A stretch of DNA of 9,740 nt from Methanothrix sp. (GTDB taxonomy: Archaea > Halobacteriota > Methanosarcinia > Methanotrichales > Methanotrichaceae): assembly GCA_003162615.1 (NCBI GenBank), contig PMNG01000172.1, positions 1-9,740 of the forward strand, given 5' to 3'. How positions within the stretch are numbered: the stretch's first letter is position 1; every line of letters begins with the position of its first letter. The position numbers and the translations under genes are program-made. The notes beneath the pieces were generated by a model. That model saw only the letters and a program-made list of their open reading frames with translations, made no database searches and was not told where the DNA came from. Shown here piece after piece: positions 1 to 6,214 of the stretch.

Positions 1-104
1 CATAAGATACAAGCCAAAGGGAAATTTTTGATATGCATGTTTAGAGGGGCTTTAGAAGAGGGGTATTGCCATAGTTAGACCCCAATGACAACTTAATGGA
101 AACA

Positions 105-116
105 TTTACATATAAG
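105..116 (+). promoter_or_regulatory. TATA-like promoter of the first small membrane gene
   Basis: The segment TTTACATATAAG resembles an archaeal TATA box and is preceded by a purine-rich GGAAACA stretch that could be the BRE. A start site about 26 bases downstream would fall next to the GGAGGT ribosome binding site at 135-140, giving a very short leader. This is inferred from spacing and composition only. Confidence 0.4.
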
Positions 117-150
117 TTATTCACCATTAATAATGGAGGTTATCAATGCT

Positions 151-237
151 ATGGATACAATGACAATTAGTATCCTAATTTTTTGGGGACTGGCCCTATG
201 GATAATCTCAGGACTAAAAGGAATAGTCAGAAGCTGA
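151..237 (+). CDS. Tiny single-pass membrane protein, 28 aa
   Basis: This short gene reads ATG to TGA and encodes 28 residues. It begins MDTMTIS, continues as one hydrophobic helix (about residues 6-21, with two Trp), and ends in a basic tail, GLKGIVRS, which suggests the C-terminus is cytoplasmic. A strong GGAGGT sits at 135-140, ten bases before this ATG. The ATG at 146 is better spaced but gives only five codons. The next small membrane gene begins 29 bases downstream on the same strand, so the two probably share a transcript. I do not recognise the family. Size and layout are like the small accessory subunits found beside some sodium-coupled transporters or membrane enzyme complexes, but no such partner is visible here. 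Confidence 0.5.
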   Translation: MDTMTISILIFWGLALWIISGLKGIVRS

Positions 238-266
238 AGGTGACGGAGAACACGTCTGGAGGAGTT

Positions 267-383
267 ATGGCTGAGGAGAAGGTTCAGGTATACGCACCAG
301 GCAGCGTTTATCCCCGTTTCGTAGGGGTAGCAGTACTATTTGTAATTGTCATCCTGGCGCTGCGCGTTCTGGGCTATTGGTAA
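267..383 (+). CDS. Tiny single-pass membrane protein, 38 aa
   Basis: The frame is open upstream from a TTG at 183, but the likely start is the ATG at 267, because GGAGGAG lies at 258-264 just ahead of it. The product has a short charged N-terminus (MAEEKVQVYAPG), then one strongly hydrophobic segment (about residues 20-35, rich in Val, Leu and Ile) and ends in GYW. The acidic N-terminus and single helix fit a membrane protein of uncertain orientation. It follows the 28-residue membrane gene and precedes a third one, making a small-protein cluster. I do not recognise the family and can assign no function. Confidence 0.6.
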   Translation: MAEEKVQVYAPGSVYPRFVGVAVLFVIVILALRVLGYW

Positions 384-421
384 GTAAAAGTCGAACGGAG
401 ATATTCAACACCATAGCGGAG

Positions 422-430
422 CATATAAAT
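422..430 (+). promoter_or_regulatory. TATA box upstream of the 44-aa membrane gene
   Basis: CATATAAAT preceded by GCGGAG is a good archaeal TATA box. Transcription would start near 450, leaving a leader of roughly 35 bases that contains a T-rich stretch (461-470) and a GGAG ribosome binding site at 480-483. The third small gene may therefore be transcribed separately from the first two. Confidence 0.45.
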
Positions 431-487
431 CTTACGAATAGCCCGTAGCAACTGGTTGGATTTTCTTTTTATGAATTGTGGAGCAAT

Positions 488-622
488 ATGCCCGAAGAAG
501 AGCAACCAAAGAAGATAGATCCATTCGAGATCGGGATCTGCGCAATAGAATTAGTGACAATAGCAGCAATTGTCTACGCGATGATTGCATTTCCAATGTG
601 GTTGAAACCATCCACTCTCTAG
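488..622 (+). CDS. Tiny single-pass membrane protein, 44 aa
   Basis: A 44-codon gene runs from ATG to TAG, with GGAG four bases ahead of the start. Its N-terminus is charged and soluble (MPEEEQPKKIDPFEIG). It then has one hydrophobic helix of about 20 residues (roughly 17-37, ending FPMW) and a short tail, LKPSTL. Longer open frames in this stretch have no ribosome binding site and encode charged, low-complexity text, so I treat them as shadows. It has its own TATA-like box at 422-430. It is the third consecutive membrane micro-protein here. The family is not recognised. Confidence 0.55.
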   Translation: MPEEEQPKKIDPFEIGICAIELVTIAAIVYAMIAFPMWLKPSTL

Positions 623-689
623 ACTGCATATACCGCGCTATTCCGAGCTTGCCATGGAATGGATTCCAGCTTGGGTTAAATCCAGGGAG

Positions 690-721
690 GAGCTAGAAAT
701 ACGATTCGATGTCTCTAGCTC
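690..721. terminator. 8-bp perfect inverted repeat between convergent genes
   Basis: GAGCTAGA (690-697) is the exact reverse complement of TCTAGCTC (714-721), with a 16-base loop. It lies between the end of the plus-strand small genes (622) and the end of the minus-strand secreted-protein gene (755). That position fits a bidirectional transcript end or mRNA-stabilising hairpin. There is no long T-run, so the termination role is inferred. Confidence 0.4.
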
Positions 722-754
722 TGCCCAATTAACGGCTACTTCTCCCCTCGATGA

Positions 755-1462
755 TCAACTCGTAATATCCAACACTTTGAGACTGTCGAAGCCTATTGTG
801 ACGTTTCCTTCTGTGAACGTTTCGACCCACAAGCCCACGTCCCCTGAGACTGGTTTGCTGTCTACGTAATCTCCCAACTTAGCTCCGTTGGTATAGAATG
901 TAAGATTATTTCCATTAGAAACGACCTCGATGTTATTCATCGTATTCCCGGTGTTGATGGCGCTTGATCTCGTCCAATTTACGGGTACGACCCAGGCGTT
1001 GTTCTCTCTCTTTGCATAGCTGTAGAACCCATCGCCGGATATCAAGAACAAAGAGTAGTTTCCCGCATCCTTCCAACGTGTGACGACTCCATAATCGTTA
1101 TCTTCTGGTCCCATTTCTTGAGTGGCGTTAACACTCAGGACAAAATGGGTGAAGTTCTTCACGGCAAAGCTCCATGCGGAATAACCTTCTCGAATGACGC
1201 CAATATGATATCTGCCGTTCTTGAAATATTTGGTTATATTAGCGTCTGAACTCGCCGGAAAGTTGCTTATTTTTCTGAATCCTAGACTGTCTGCGTAGAG
1301 TAGTTTACCAGTTTGTTGTTGGCTGACAGATTGCGTGATCAGTTTAATGCTCCCTTCCTTCGGAACATTGCCGGACTGCGCGAGCGACGCCTGAATGCAG
1401 AAAAACAGGACCGAAATCGTCAAAAGGATTATCAGGCCTGGGTGGTAATTTATATTCTTCAT
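755..1462 (-). CDS. Secreted sequon-rich concanavalin-like domain protein
   Basis: The 235-residue product starts with a signal peptide: MKN, a hydrophobic core over about residues 9-24, and a likely cleavage after ASLA (28/29). I chose the ATG at 1462 because AGGTGA lies five bases ahead; a GTG at 1471 would add three residues. The C-terminal part (about residues 95-233) has the pattern of a concanavalin A-like jelly roll as in the DUF1080 / 3-keto-disaccharide hydrolase-related group. Its marks are DYGVVTRW, NYSLFLISGDGFYS, a Trp-rich strand, NLTFYTNGAKLG and a closing GFDSLKV. Seven N-X-S/T sequons suggest N-glycosylation at the cell surface. No catalytic residues are evident, so carbohydrate or surface binding is more likely than hydrolysis. 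It stands alone, convergent with the small membrane genes. Confidence 0.75.
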   Translation of the reverse strand: MKNINYHPGLIILLTISVLFFCIQASLAQSGNVPKEGSIKLITQSVSQQQTGKLLYADSLGFRKISNFPASSDANITKYFKNGRYHIGVIREGYSAWSFAVKNFTHFVLSVNATQEMGPEDNDYGVVTRWKDAGNYSLFLISGDGFYSYAKRENNAWVVPVNWTRSSAINTGNTMNNIEVVSNGNNLTFYTNGAKLGDYVDSKPVSGDVGLWVETFTEGNVTIGFDSLKVLDITS

Positions 1463-1620
1463 AACAATCACCTTTTTCCAACTGAATCAGAATCGGCTTG
1501 GCGTAGAGTACGTGATGTACTCCGACCCATCGACAATACGTACTTGTCCGGAATCTATTTTAACCTTTCTTTGAAAGTTAAGAATCACATGCGTTCCATA
1601 ATGTCGATATGCTAGGGCTA

Positions 1621-1706
1621 TTCATACCTAACTATCAAATTTATGGATAAATTCTGTAAAATCAATCGTAGTTAGTCAAAATAGATAATTGCATGCAAGG
1701 TATGAA
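1621..1706. repeat. Inverted repeat, 9-bp arms
   Basis: TTCATACCT (1621-1629) and AGGTATGAA (1698-1706) are perfect reverse complements. Just inside the left arm, AACTA is answered by TAGTT at about 1670, so parts of a longer, interrupted palindrome remain. The spacer is AT-rich. It could be a decayed small mobile element or a regulatory hairpin. No target-site duplication is obvious. Confidence 0.4.
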
Positions 1707-1725
1707 CGCAGATGATAGCGATCTC

Positions 1726-1779
1726 TTGGAGTTGAACCCGGTTCCCTTGAGTTGGTTATCCCTTTAGCATCAACTCCAA
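1726..1779. repeat. Inverted repeat with nested palindrome
   Basis: TTGGAGTTG (1726-1734) is the exact reverse complement of CAACTCCAA (1771-1779). Directly after the left arm lies GAACCCGGTTC, itself a palindrome around one base. In RNA this could fold as a stem closing a small internal hairpin. No gene is attached to it. Confidence 0.4.
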
Positions 1780-1887
1780 TTGGATTATTCTCATTCTGGC
1801 CTGCAGTACCAAAACAGTCCAAGGGACCGATAAGACACTACTTTTTTTGGTCTCGTACAAAGGAAATCCTAAATTGTCAGGCCAGAT

Positions 1888-2352
1888 TTAACCGGCCAGC
1901 ACTTTACCGTGTCGATCGATCTTGCCCTCAGAGATTCTGGTGGAGCTGATTCTGATGTGGTCCTGAGCGAGTCTGTACTCTATTACCGATATCTCTATGG
2001 GATTGTGGCCCCGCTCAGTTCTGAGTTTGTTTATTCTCTCGGCCACGGGCTCTGTTTCAGGGGATACGACAATGTAGTCGAATTCATCGTAGATTGCGGA
2101 TCCGCACAGATCGTTCAGCTTCTCCACCTTGTAGTTCAGTGCACCGAACTCTTTTTGTATGCAGGCTTTTAGGTTCTTGAGCCTGATCTCGTAATCGTGA
2201 ACCGGGCGGGTCCGGTGATCCCTGGCCATTTCATCTGATGTTAGGGCTATCACAACGGTGTCACCTCTGCCAAGCTCGAAAGCTCTCCTCAGCAACGACA
2301 GATGCCCATCGTGAAGGGGATCGAAGGTGCCGCCTACTGCAACTCTGGCCAT
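1888..2352 (-). CDS. coaD: Phosphopantetheine adenylyltransferase, archaeal type
   Basis: CoaD transfers AMP from ATP to 4'-phosphopantetheine to give dephospho-CoA, the fourth of the five CoA synthesis steps from pantothenate, in the cytoplasm. The 154-residue product has the nucleotidyltransferase signature GGTFDPLHDGH (about residues 7-17, with the HxGH-type His14 and His17) and the C-terminal ISSTRI motif (about 135-140). This is the archaeal/eukaryotic-like family (COG1019), not the bacterial CoaD. The frame extends 18 codons upstream, but the ATG at 2352 starts directly at the conserved MARVAVGGTF, and a TATA box lies about 28 bases before it, so a leaderless or near-leaderless mRNA is likely. 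ribL ends 50 bases upstream on the same strand. Confidence 0.9.
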   Translation of the reverse strand: MARVAVGGTFDPLHDGHLSLLRRAFELGRGDTVVIALTSDEMARDHRTRPVHDYEIRLKNLKACIQKEFGALNYKVEKLNDLCGSAIYDEFDYIVVSPETEPVAERINKLRTERGHNPIEISVIEYRLAQDHIRISSTRISEGKIDRHGKVLAG

Positions 2353-2375
2353 ATGGCTCTCGGAGATGAGATGTC

Positions 2376-2384
2376 TATATAAGT
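2376..2384 (-). promoter_or_regulatory. TATA box for leaderless coaD transcript
   Basis: On the minus strand this reads ACTTATATA. Its centre lies about 28 bases before the coaD ATG, the spacing expected when transcription starts at or next to the start codon. No ribosome binding site of normal strength lies in between, which fits. coaD can therefore be expressed apart from the upstream operon. Confidence 0.6.
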
Positions 2385-2402
2385 ATCTGGCGGCATCCGC
2401 TC

Positions 2403-2828
2403 TCATCGATCTTTGTGAATTTCCAGAACCCTAGCCACGATCTTTCTCGAGCTGCACAGGTCGCACGAGTCCTGGGTTGTGATCCTGACCACCCTTGGGT
2501 GAAGGTTCCGCCTGGCCATTTCCTCATCCAGTATCGTAGGATTGAAGTGCTGATCGAAGCCAAGGGTTATTATGTCAGGCCGAAGCTGTTCTATGGGCCG
2601 GAAGATGTCCTTTTCGTCCCCTAGAATAGCCAGATCTATGACTTTTAACGCCTGGACCATTTTAAGTCTCTGGTCCTCTGGAACTATGGGCTTGGGCTTG
2701 TGCTTGACGTTAACATCCCTGGCCACGATCACCACCAGCTCGTCTCCCAGTTTCTTGGAACTCTCCAGGTAAAGAAGGTGGCCGGGGTGAAGGAGGTCAA
2801 AGGTGCCTGTTGCCAGAACGCGGGTCAA
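2403..2828 (-). CDS. ribL: FAD synthase, archaeal FMN adenylyltransferase
   Basis: RibL transfers AMP from ATP to FMN to make FAD. The 141-residue product opens with the cytidylyltransferase-like signature ATGTFDLLHPGH (about residues 6-17, His14 and His17) and keeps the later SSRKI motif (about 126-130). Two cysteines, C122 and C125 (CDLC), lie just before that motif. Archaeal RibL proteins have conserved C-terminal cysteines, and the M. jannaschii enzyme is reported as air-sensitive. The start is TTG at 2828, overlapping the TGA of the JAMM gene by 4 bp (TTGA), with GGAGGAG about eight bases ahead. That shows translational coupling. The related glycerol-3-phosphate cytidylyltransferases are the main alternative, but size, cysteines and the neighbouring cofactor genes favour RibL. 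Confidence 0.85.
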   Translation of the reverse strand: MTRVLATGTFDLLHPGHLLYLESSKKLGDELVVIVARDVNVKHKPKPIVPEDQRLKMVQALKVIDLAILGDEKDIFRPIEQLRPDIITLGFDQHFNPTILDEEMARRNLHPRVVRITTQDSCDLCSSRKIVARVLEIHKDR

Positions 2829-3259
2829 AGATCTCTCTCCTCCTCCAGACCGCCGTCATCGAAATCCTTATCGTCGAACTCGATATTTACTACAGGCAGC
2901 TCTCTCCTCTGGCCCAGCGGGTCGTAACAGGCCCAGCTCGATTCATCGAATGGTGGGCCGACGATTATGTGATAGTCCCCGGTCCTTGAGAAGAAGGCGA
3001 TATCCTCCTTAGAAGGCCTGATGTCTGATGATGGATGACTGTGAGCAGATCCAATCACCTGCATATTAGGCAGCATGTAGAGCCGGATCAAGGCGCTCAT
3101 TCTGGAAGACTCCGTGCCGGGCAGTATGAGCACTTCCGTGATTATTTCTTTATCGGCCTGAAGCAATCCCGCGAACTCATCCGGCATGGACGACCTGGAG
3201 GCTTCAAGGATGAAATCCAGGGTGTCCTTGGCGATCCCTTGAACGTGTTTCTTCTTCAT
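2825..3259 (-). CDS. JAMM/MPN-family metalloprotease (Mov34/PAD-1)
   Basis: This 144-residue protein has the complete JAMM zinc-protease motif: Glu28 (DEFAG) and then HSH (73-75), seven residues, Ser83 and Asp86. His73, His75 and Asp86 would bind zinc and Glu28 would activate water. Archaeal relatives include desampylases, which cut ubiquitin-like SAMP proteins from targets; bacterial relatives process sulfur-carrier proteins. Residues 122-144 form a strongly acidic tail (EFDDKDFDDGG...). The ATG overlaps the birA stop by 4 bp (ATGA), and its own stop overlaps the ribL TTG by 4 bp, so it is coupled on both sides. No ubiquitin-like partner gene is in the window, so the substrate is unknown. 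Confidence 0.82.
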   Translation of the reverse strand: MKKKHVQGIAKDTLDFILEASRSSMPDEFAGLLQADKEIITEVLILPGTESSRMSALIRLYMLPNMQVIGSAHSHPSSDIRPSKEDIAFFSRTGDYHIIVGPPFDESSWACYDPLGQRRELPVVNIEFDDKDFDDGGLEEERDL

Positions 3260-4233
3260 GATAACAGAGCCCTTAGATGAACGCAGTCTCCAGCAACTAC
3301 CCGCCTGATCTCTCCATGTTCTCCAGCTAGCTCAATTCCAAGAGCCCCATCCTCCGAAAGATATACTGCCTGACCCTCAAGGTCACCATCTGAGGAAGTA
3401 ACGCGCACATGGCGGCCCAGAGTGACAGAGCGGTCCCTCCAGTCCAAATACGTATCTAGTTCGCCCATTTGTTTGTAGGCCTTCTCTATCTCCATCAATA
3501 GGGTCTGTATTAGTTTGGTTCTGGAGACCTGGCTGCCCATCTCCCTAGAAAGGGACGTGGCGTTCCAGTCGCTTGGAAAACTATTCTCATCAACGTTTGC
3601 ATTTATTCCTATGCCCACCACAGCGTACTCAAGGCGGTCTGTCTCAGCGCTGACTTCCATTAGGATCCCACATAGCTTTCGATCGTTGACAAGAAGATCG
3701 TTGGGCCATTTTATGCCCGCTTTTATGCCATACAGACGCAACATTGCTCTGGCGATTGCAACGCTAACTGCCATGTTGATCCTGTAGGCTTGAGCCAATG
3801 GTATCTCCGGCTTCAGGACAATGCTTATCCAGATTCCACCTGTTGGCGAATGCCACGGTCTGGACAGTCTTCCCCTGCCTTTGGTCTGAACCTCTGCCAG
3901 AACCACGGTACCATTCTCACAATTGGCGGCAATCTCCCTGGCAGCCTCGTTTGTGGAGCTCACCTCTCGGAAGTACCGCAGGTCCTTTCCAACGAAATCC
4001 GTCTCCAGTCCTTTTAGAATCATCTCTGGGTCCAGTACATCCTGGTTTGCGCCCAGACGATAGCCTTTGTTCGTAGAGGACTGGATCTGGTAACCTTTTG
4101 TGCGCAAGGCTTGAACCTGTTTCCAGACGGCTGCTCTGGAAACGCCAAGTTTCGATGCTATCTCCTCTCCTGACACCCATGATCCGGATGCAAGATAACT
4201 CAACAAGTCTGATCCCAATCTACACCTTACCAT
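3256..4233 (-). CDS. birA: Biotin protein ligase with N-terminal repressor HTH
   Basis: BirA activates biotin as biotinyl-AMP and joins it to the biotin carrier lysine, here presumably of the PycB partner. The 325-residue protein has a winged helix-turn-helix at about 20-45 (SGEEIASKLGVSRAAVWKQV), so it may also repress genes as in E. coli BirA. The catalytic domain shows QTKGRGRLSRPWHSP (116-130, biotinyl-AMP loop), KWPNDL (175-180), RKLCGILME (185-193, with Lys186) and GIGIN (207-211). A C-terminal beta-barrel follows. The ATG overlaps the pycA end by 14 bp. A TTG five codons later has AAGGTG ahead of it and is a possible alternative start. Placement after pycA matches the pycA-birA pairing known in methanogens. 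Confidence 0.93.
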   Translation of the reverse strand: MVRCRLGSDLLSYLASGSWVSGEEIASKLGVSRAAVWKQVQALRTKGYQIQSSTNKGYRLGANQDVLDPEMILKGLETDFVGKDLRYFREVSSTNEAAREIAANCENGTVVLAEVQTKGRGRLSRPWHSPTGGIWISIVLKPEIPLAQAYRINMAVSVAIARAMLRLYGIKAGIKWPNDLLVNDRKLCGILMEVSAETDRLEYAVVGIGINANVDENSFPSDWNATSLSREMGSQVSRTKLIQTLLMEIEKAYKQMGELDTYLDWRDRSVTLGRHVRVTSSDGDLEGQAVYLSEDGALGIELAGEHGEIRRVVAGDCVHLRALLS

Positions 4234-5704
4234 TTGCCTTTGGTTGTGTCATGTAGGTCCCGACGGCAGCGGAGATGGCGGCGACTTTCCTGGTGTCTGC
4301 GCCAAGAGCAGAGGCCAAGGATTTCCCTTTTTCGTAATCCTCTTTGGCAACCTCCTTCACCTTCTCCAGGATGTTTTCTTCTTTGATGAAGTTGGTATTG
4401 ATGTCACCACTCCTGAACCTCGCATTCCTCATTACAGCCTTGTGGAATACTAGGTTGGTATGCACGCCGACGATTATGTACTCAAAGAGGGCTCTTTCCA
4501 TACGGGCTATGGCCTCAGTTCTGTCTTTACCGTGGGCTACCAGTTTAGAGATCAGGGAATCGTAGAAAGGTGGTATCACATAACCGTTGTAAACTCCGCT
4601 GTCCACTCTTATCCCGGGACCGCCAGGGCTCCTATACCTGCTGATCCTTCCCGGCGACGGGATGAAGTCGTTCAGAGGATCCTCGGCGTTTATCCTGCAC
4701 TCAATTGCCCAGCCTCTTATGGTCATATCATTCTGGGAGTAGTTCAATGGCTCTCCAGAAGCAATCATGATCTGTTCTTTTGCCAGGTCCACCCCAGTGA
4801 CCATCTCTGTGATGGGGTGCTCAACCTGGAGCCTGGTGTTCATCTCCAGGAAATAAAAGTCTCCTTTAGAGTACATGAACTCAACGGTTCCTGCACTCAC
4901 GTAGCCTATGGCCTTGGCAGCCTGAACGGCGATGGAGCCCATTCGCTCTCGTAGCTCTGGAGTCATCACCGGCGAGGGCGATTCCTCTATGAGCTTCTGG
5001 TGACGGCGCTGGATAGAACACTCTCTATCAGAGACGTATATTGTGTTGCCCGACTTGTCTGCGAGAATCTGGAACTCGATGTGTCTTGGCTCCGTCAGGT
5101 ACTTCTCGATATAGATCGTCTCGTCTCCAAAGGCGGAGCGAGCTATGGACTGGGCAGAGGCCAGAGCAGGCTGCAGCTCCTCCCGGCTTTGGACTATCTT
5201 CATCCCAATTCCGCCGCCCCCGGCTGCGGGCTTGAGAATGATGGGATAGCCTATGTTCTCGGCGATCTCTGTGGCCTCGTCCGGATCTGATACTCCTTCC
5301 TCTATGCCCGGGACTATGGGCACACCGGCCTTCTTCATGGTCTGGCGGGCTGTGATCTTCGAACCCATTGCATCGATGGCGTGGCTCGGCGGCCCTATAA
5401 AAACAATGCCGTTCTCCTCACAGGCGCTGGCAAAGTGGGTGTTTTCCGAAAGGAAGCCGTAGCCTGGGTGGATCGCCTCGGCCCCTGTCTCCATGGCAGC
5501 TTTGATTATGTTGTCTATCTTCAGATAGCTCTGCCTAGAAGGAGACGGACCCACAAAAACAGCCTCATCGGCGTACTTGGCGAACAGGGCATTCTTGTCC
5601 GCCTCAGAATAGACGGCCACGGTGGAGATTCCCAGCTCCCTGCAGGCTCTCATGACCCTTATGGCTATCTCCCCCCGGTTGGCGATCAGGATCTTGTTGA
5701 ACAT
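4220..5704 (-). CDS. pycA: Pyruvate carboxylase subunit A (biotin carboxylase)
   Basis: The 494-residue protein is an ATP-grasp biotin carboxylase. It carboxylates carrier-bound biotin from bicarbonate and ATP, and the partner subunit passes the carboxyl group to pyruvate to form oxaloacetate. Motifs in order are ANRGEIAIR (8-16), HPGYGFLSEN (79-88), the glycine-rich ATP loop KPAAGGGGIGM (158-168), RECSIQRRHQK (227-237) and EMNTRLQVEHPITEM (287-301, metal and catalytic residues E287, N289, R291, E295). A C-terminal lid follows. An extra basic, Ala-rich tail of about 40 residues has no biotin site, so the carrier is elsewhere; pycB is not in the window. AccC of acetyl-CoA carboxylase is the sequence-level alternative, but methanogens use this family as PycA and birA follows directly. 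The ATG lies about 32 bases from a TATA-like box. Confidence 0.92.
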   Translation of the reverse strand: MFNKILIANRGEIAIRVMRACRELGISTVAVYSEADKNALFAKYADEAVFVGPSPSRQSYLKIDNIIKAAMETGAEAIHPGYGFLSENTHFASACEENGIVFIGPPSHAIDAMGSKITARQTMKKAGVPIVPGIEEGVSDPDEATEIAENIGYPIILKPAAGGGGIGMKIVQSREELQPALASAQSIARSAFGDETIYIEKYLTEPRHIEFQILADKSGNTIYVSDRECSIQRRHQKLIEESPSPVMTPELRERMGSIAVQAAKAIGYVSAGTVEFMYSKGDFYFLEMNTRLQVEHPITEMVTGVDLAKEQIMIASGEPLNYSQNDMTIRGWAIECRINAEDPLNDFIPSPGRISRYRSPGGPGIRVDSGVYNGYVIPPFYDSLISKLVAHGKDRTEAIARMERALFEYIIVGVHTNLVFHKAVMRNARFRSGDINTNFIKEENILEKVKEVAKEDYEKGKSLASALGADTRKVAAISAAVGTYMTQPKANGKV

Positions 5705-5729
5705 CCCCAGGTCAATGACTCTGCGAGGG

Positions 5730-5742
5730 TAAAAACTTTATT
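5730..5742 (-). promoter_or_regulatory. TATA-like box of the pycA operon
   Basis: The minus strand reads AATAAAGTTTTTA, centred about 32 bases upstream of the pycA ATG. Transcription would start a few bases before the start codon, so the operon mRNA probably has almost no leader. No good ribosome binding site is present apart from a GGGG touching the ATG. The interval 5705-5823 thus serves two divergent genes. Confidence 0.4.
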
Positions 5743-5780
5743 GACCATTCTTCACTTGCTTAGAATAATAGTAAGCAAAA

Positions 5781-5788
5781 AGTTATAC
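5781..5788 (+). promoter_or_regulatory. Weak TATA-like box for the two-pass membrane gene
   Basis: AGTTATAC within an A-rich stretch lies about 26 bases before the GGAAGG ribosome binding site at 5813-5818. It is the best candidate promoter in this short divergent region, but the match is modest. Confidence 0.25.
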
Positions 5789-5823
5789 GCTAAAGCATCA
5801 ATAATAGAGCAAGGAAGGTCAAG

Positions 5824-6060
5824 ATGAATGGAGGCAACGTTGCAGTTATTATTGGAGTGCTTATAGTCGTCACTGGCATTGCCCTTGTCGGAGTGCAGGT
5901 AATGGAAGGCAACAGCAAAGATATGCAGAACCACAGCTTCAAGCTCATCGGAGCCGAGGCTGGCTCCACCAAGTTCCAGGTGGAGACGACTTTCCCGGGC
6001 TTGCTGGTGATTGCACTGGGAATTTTTCTTCTCGTTGCAGGGGCAGCATTGTCGCGTTAG
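5824..6060 (+). CDS. Small two-pass membrane protein, 78 aa
   Basis: The start is fixed by AAGGAAGGTC just upstream of the ATG. Two hydrophobic helices are visible, at about residues 6-25 and 57-75, both rich in Val, Ile, Leu, Gly and Ala. They flank a polar segment (26-56) with charged residues and a short beta-like run, TKFQVET. The protein ends GAALSR. This layout (helix, small soluble loop, helix ending in a GIFLLVAG-like motif) is common among uncharacterised prokaryotic membrane proteins and gives no function. It is divergent from pycA, sharing 119 bases of upstream DNA, and convergent with the ACT-domain regulator. Longer minus-strand frames across it lack ribosome binding sites and are shadows. 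Confidence 0.8.
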   Translation: MNGGNVAVIIGVLIVVTGIALVGVQVMEGNSKDMQNHSFKLIGAEAGSTKFQVETTFPGLLVIALGIFLLVAGAALSR

Positions 6061-6214
6061 AGATGCATAGGTAAGAAGCATCGCGTCTTCAACTGCCACT
6101 CATGCCAGACTATACGACTTTGATCCTAGACCGATGTGTTCAATGAATTCTGATAGTTTGATATATTTAATGATTATATTATACATAGGATTTTGAAAGC
6201 AAATCATGTAATGC

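Larger units (their letters stand above)
1472..1887. other. Gene-free interval with inverted repeats
   Basis: I find no supportable gene in this 416-base stretch. The open frames here lack ribosome binding sites and family features. The part near 1472-1600 should contain the promoter of the secreted-protein gene (the minus strand reads GGTTAAAATAG near 1560), and the right end is the 3' region of coaD. Two pairs of perfect 9-bp inverted repeats and a T7 run at 1843-1849 are the only structure seen. Confidence 0.5.

Noticed and set aside
478..696. Longer plus-strand frame over the 44-aa gene
   Set aside because: Its start (GTG at 478) has no ribosome binding site of its own, and its text is highly charged and irregular, while the frame at 488 gives a clean membrane helix with GGAG.
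654..869. Plus-strand frame of 71 codons starting MEWIPAWVKSREELE
   Set aside because: There is no ribosome binding site, most of it lies antisense to the secreted-protein gene, and the composition is not that of a known domain.
1843..1849. T7 run as a plus-strand terminator
   Set aside because: No plus-strand gene ends upstream of it, so a terminator role has no support; it was kept only as a note in the gene-free interval.
4220..5704. AccC of a bacterial-type acetyl-CoA carboxylase
   Set aside because: Sequence alone cannot fully exclude it, but methanogens make no fatty acids by that route and the adjacent birA matches the known pyruvate carboxylase arrangement.
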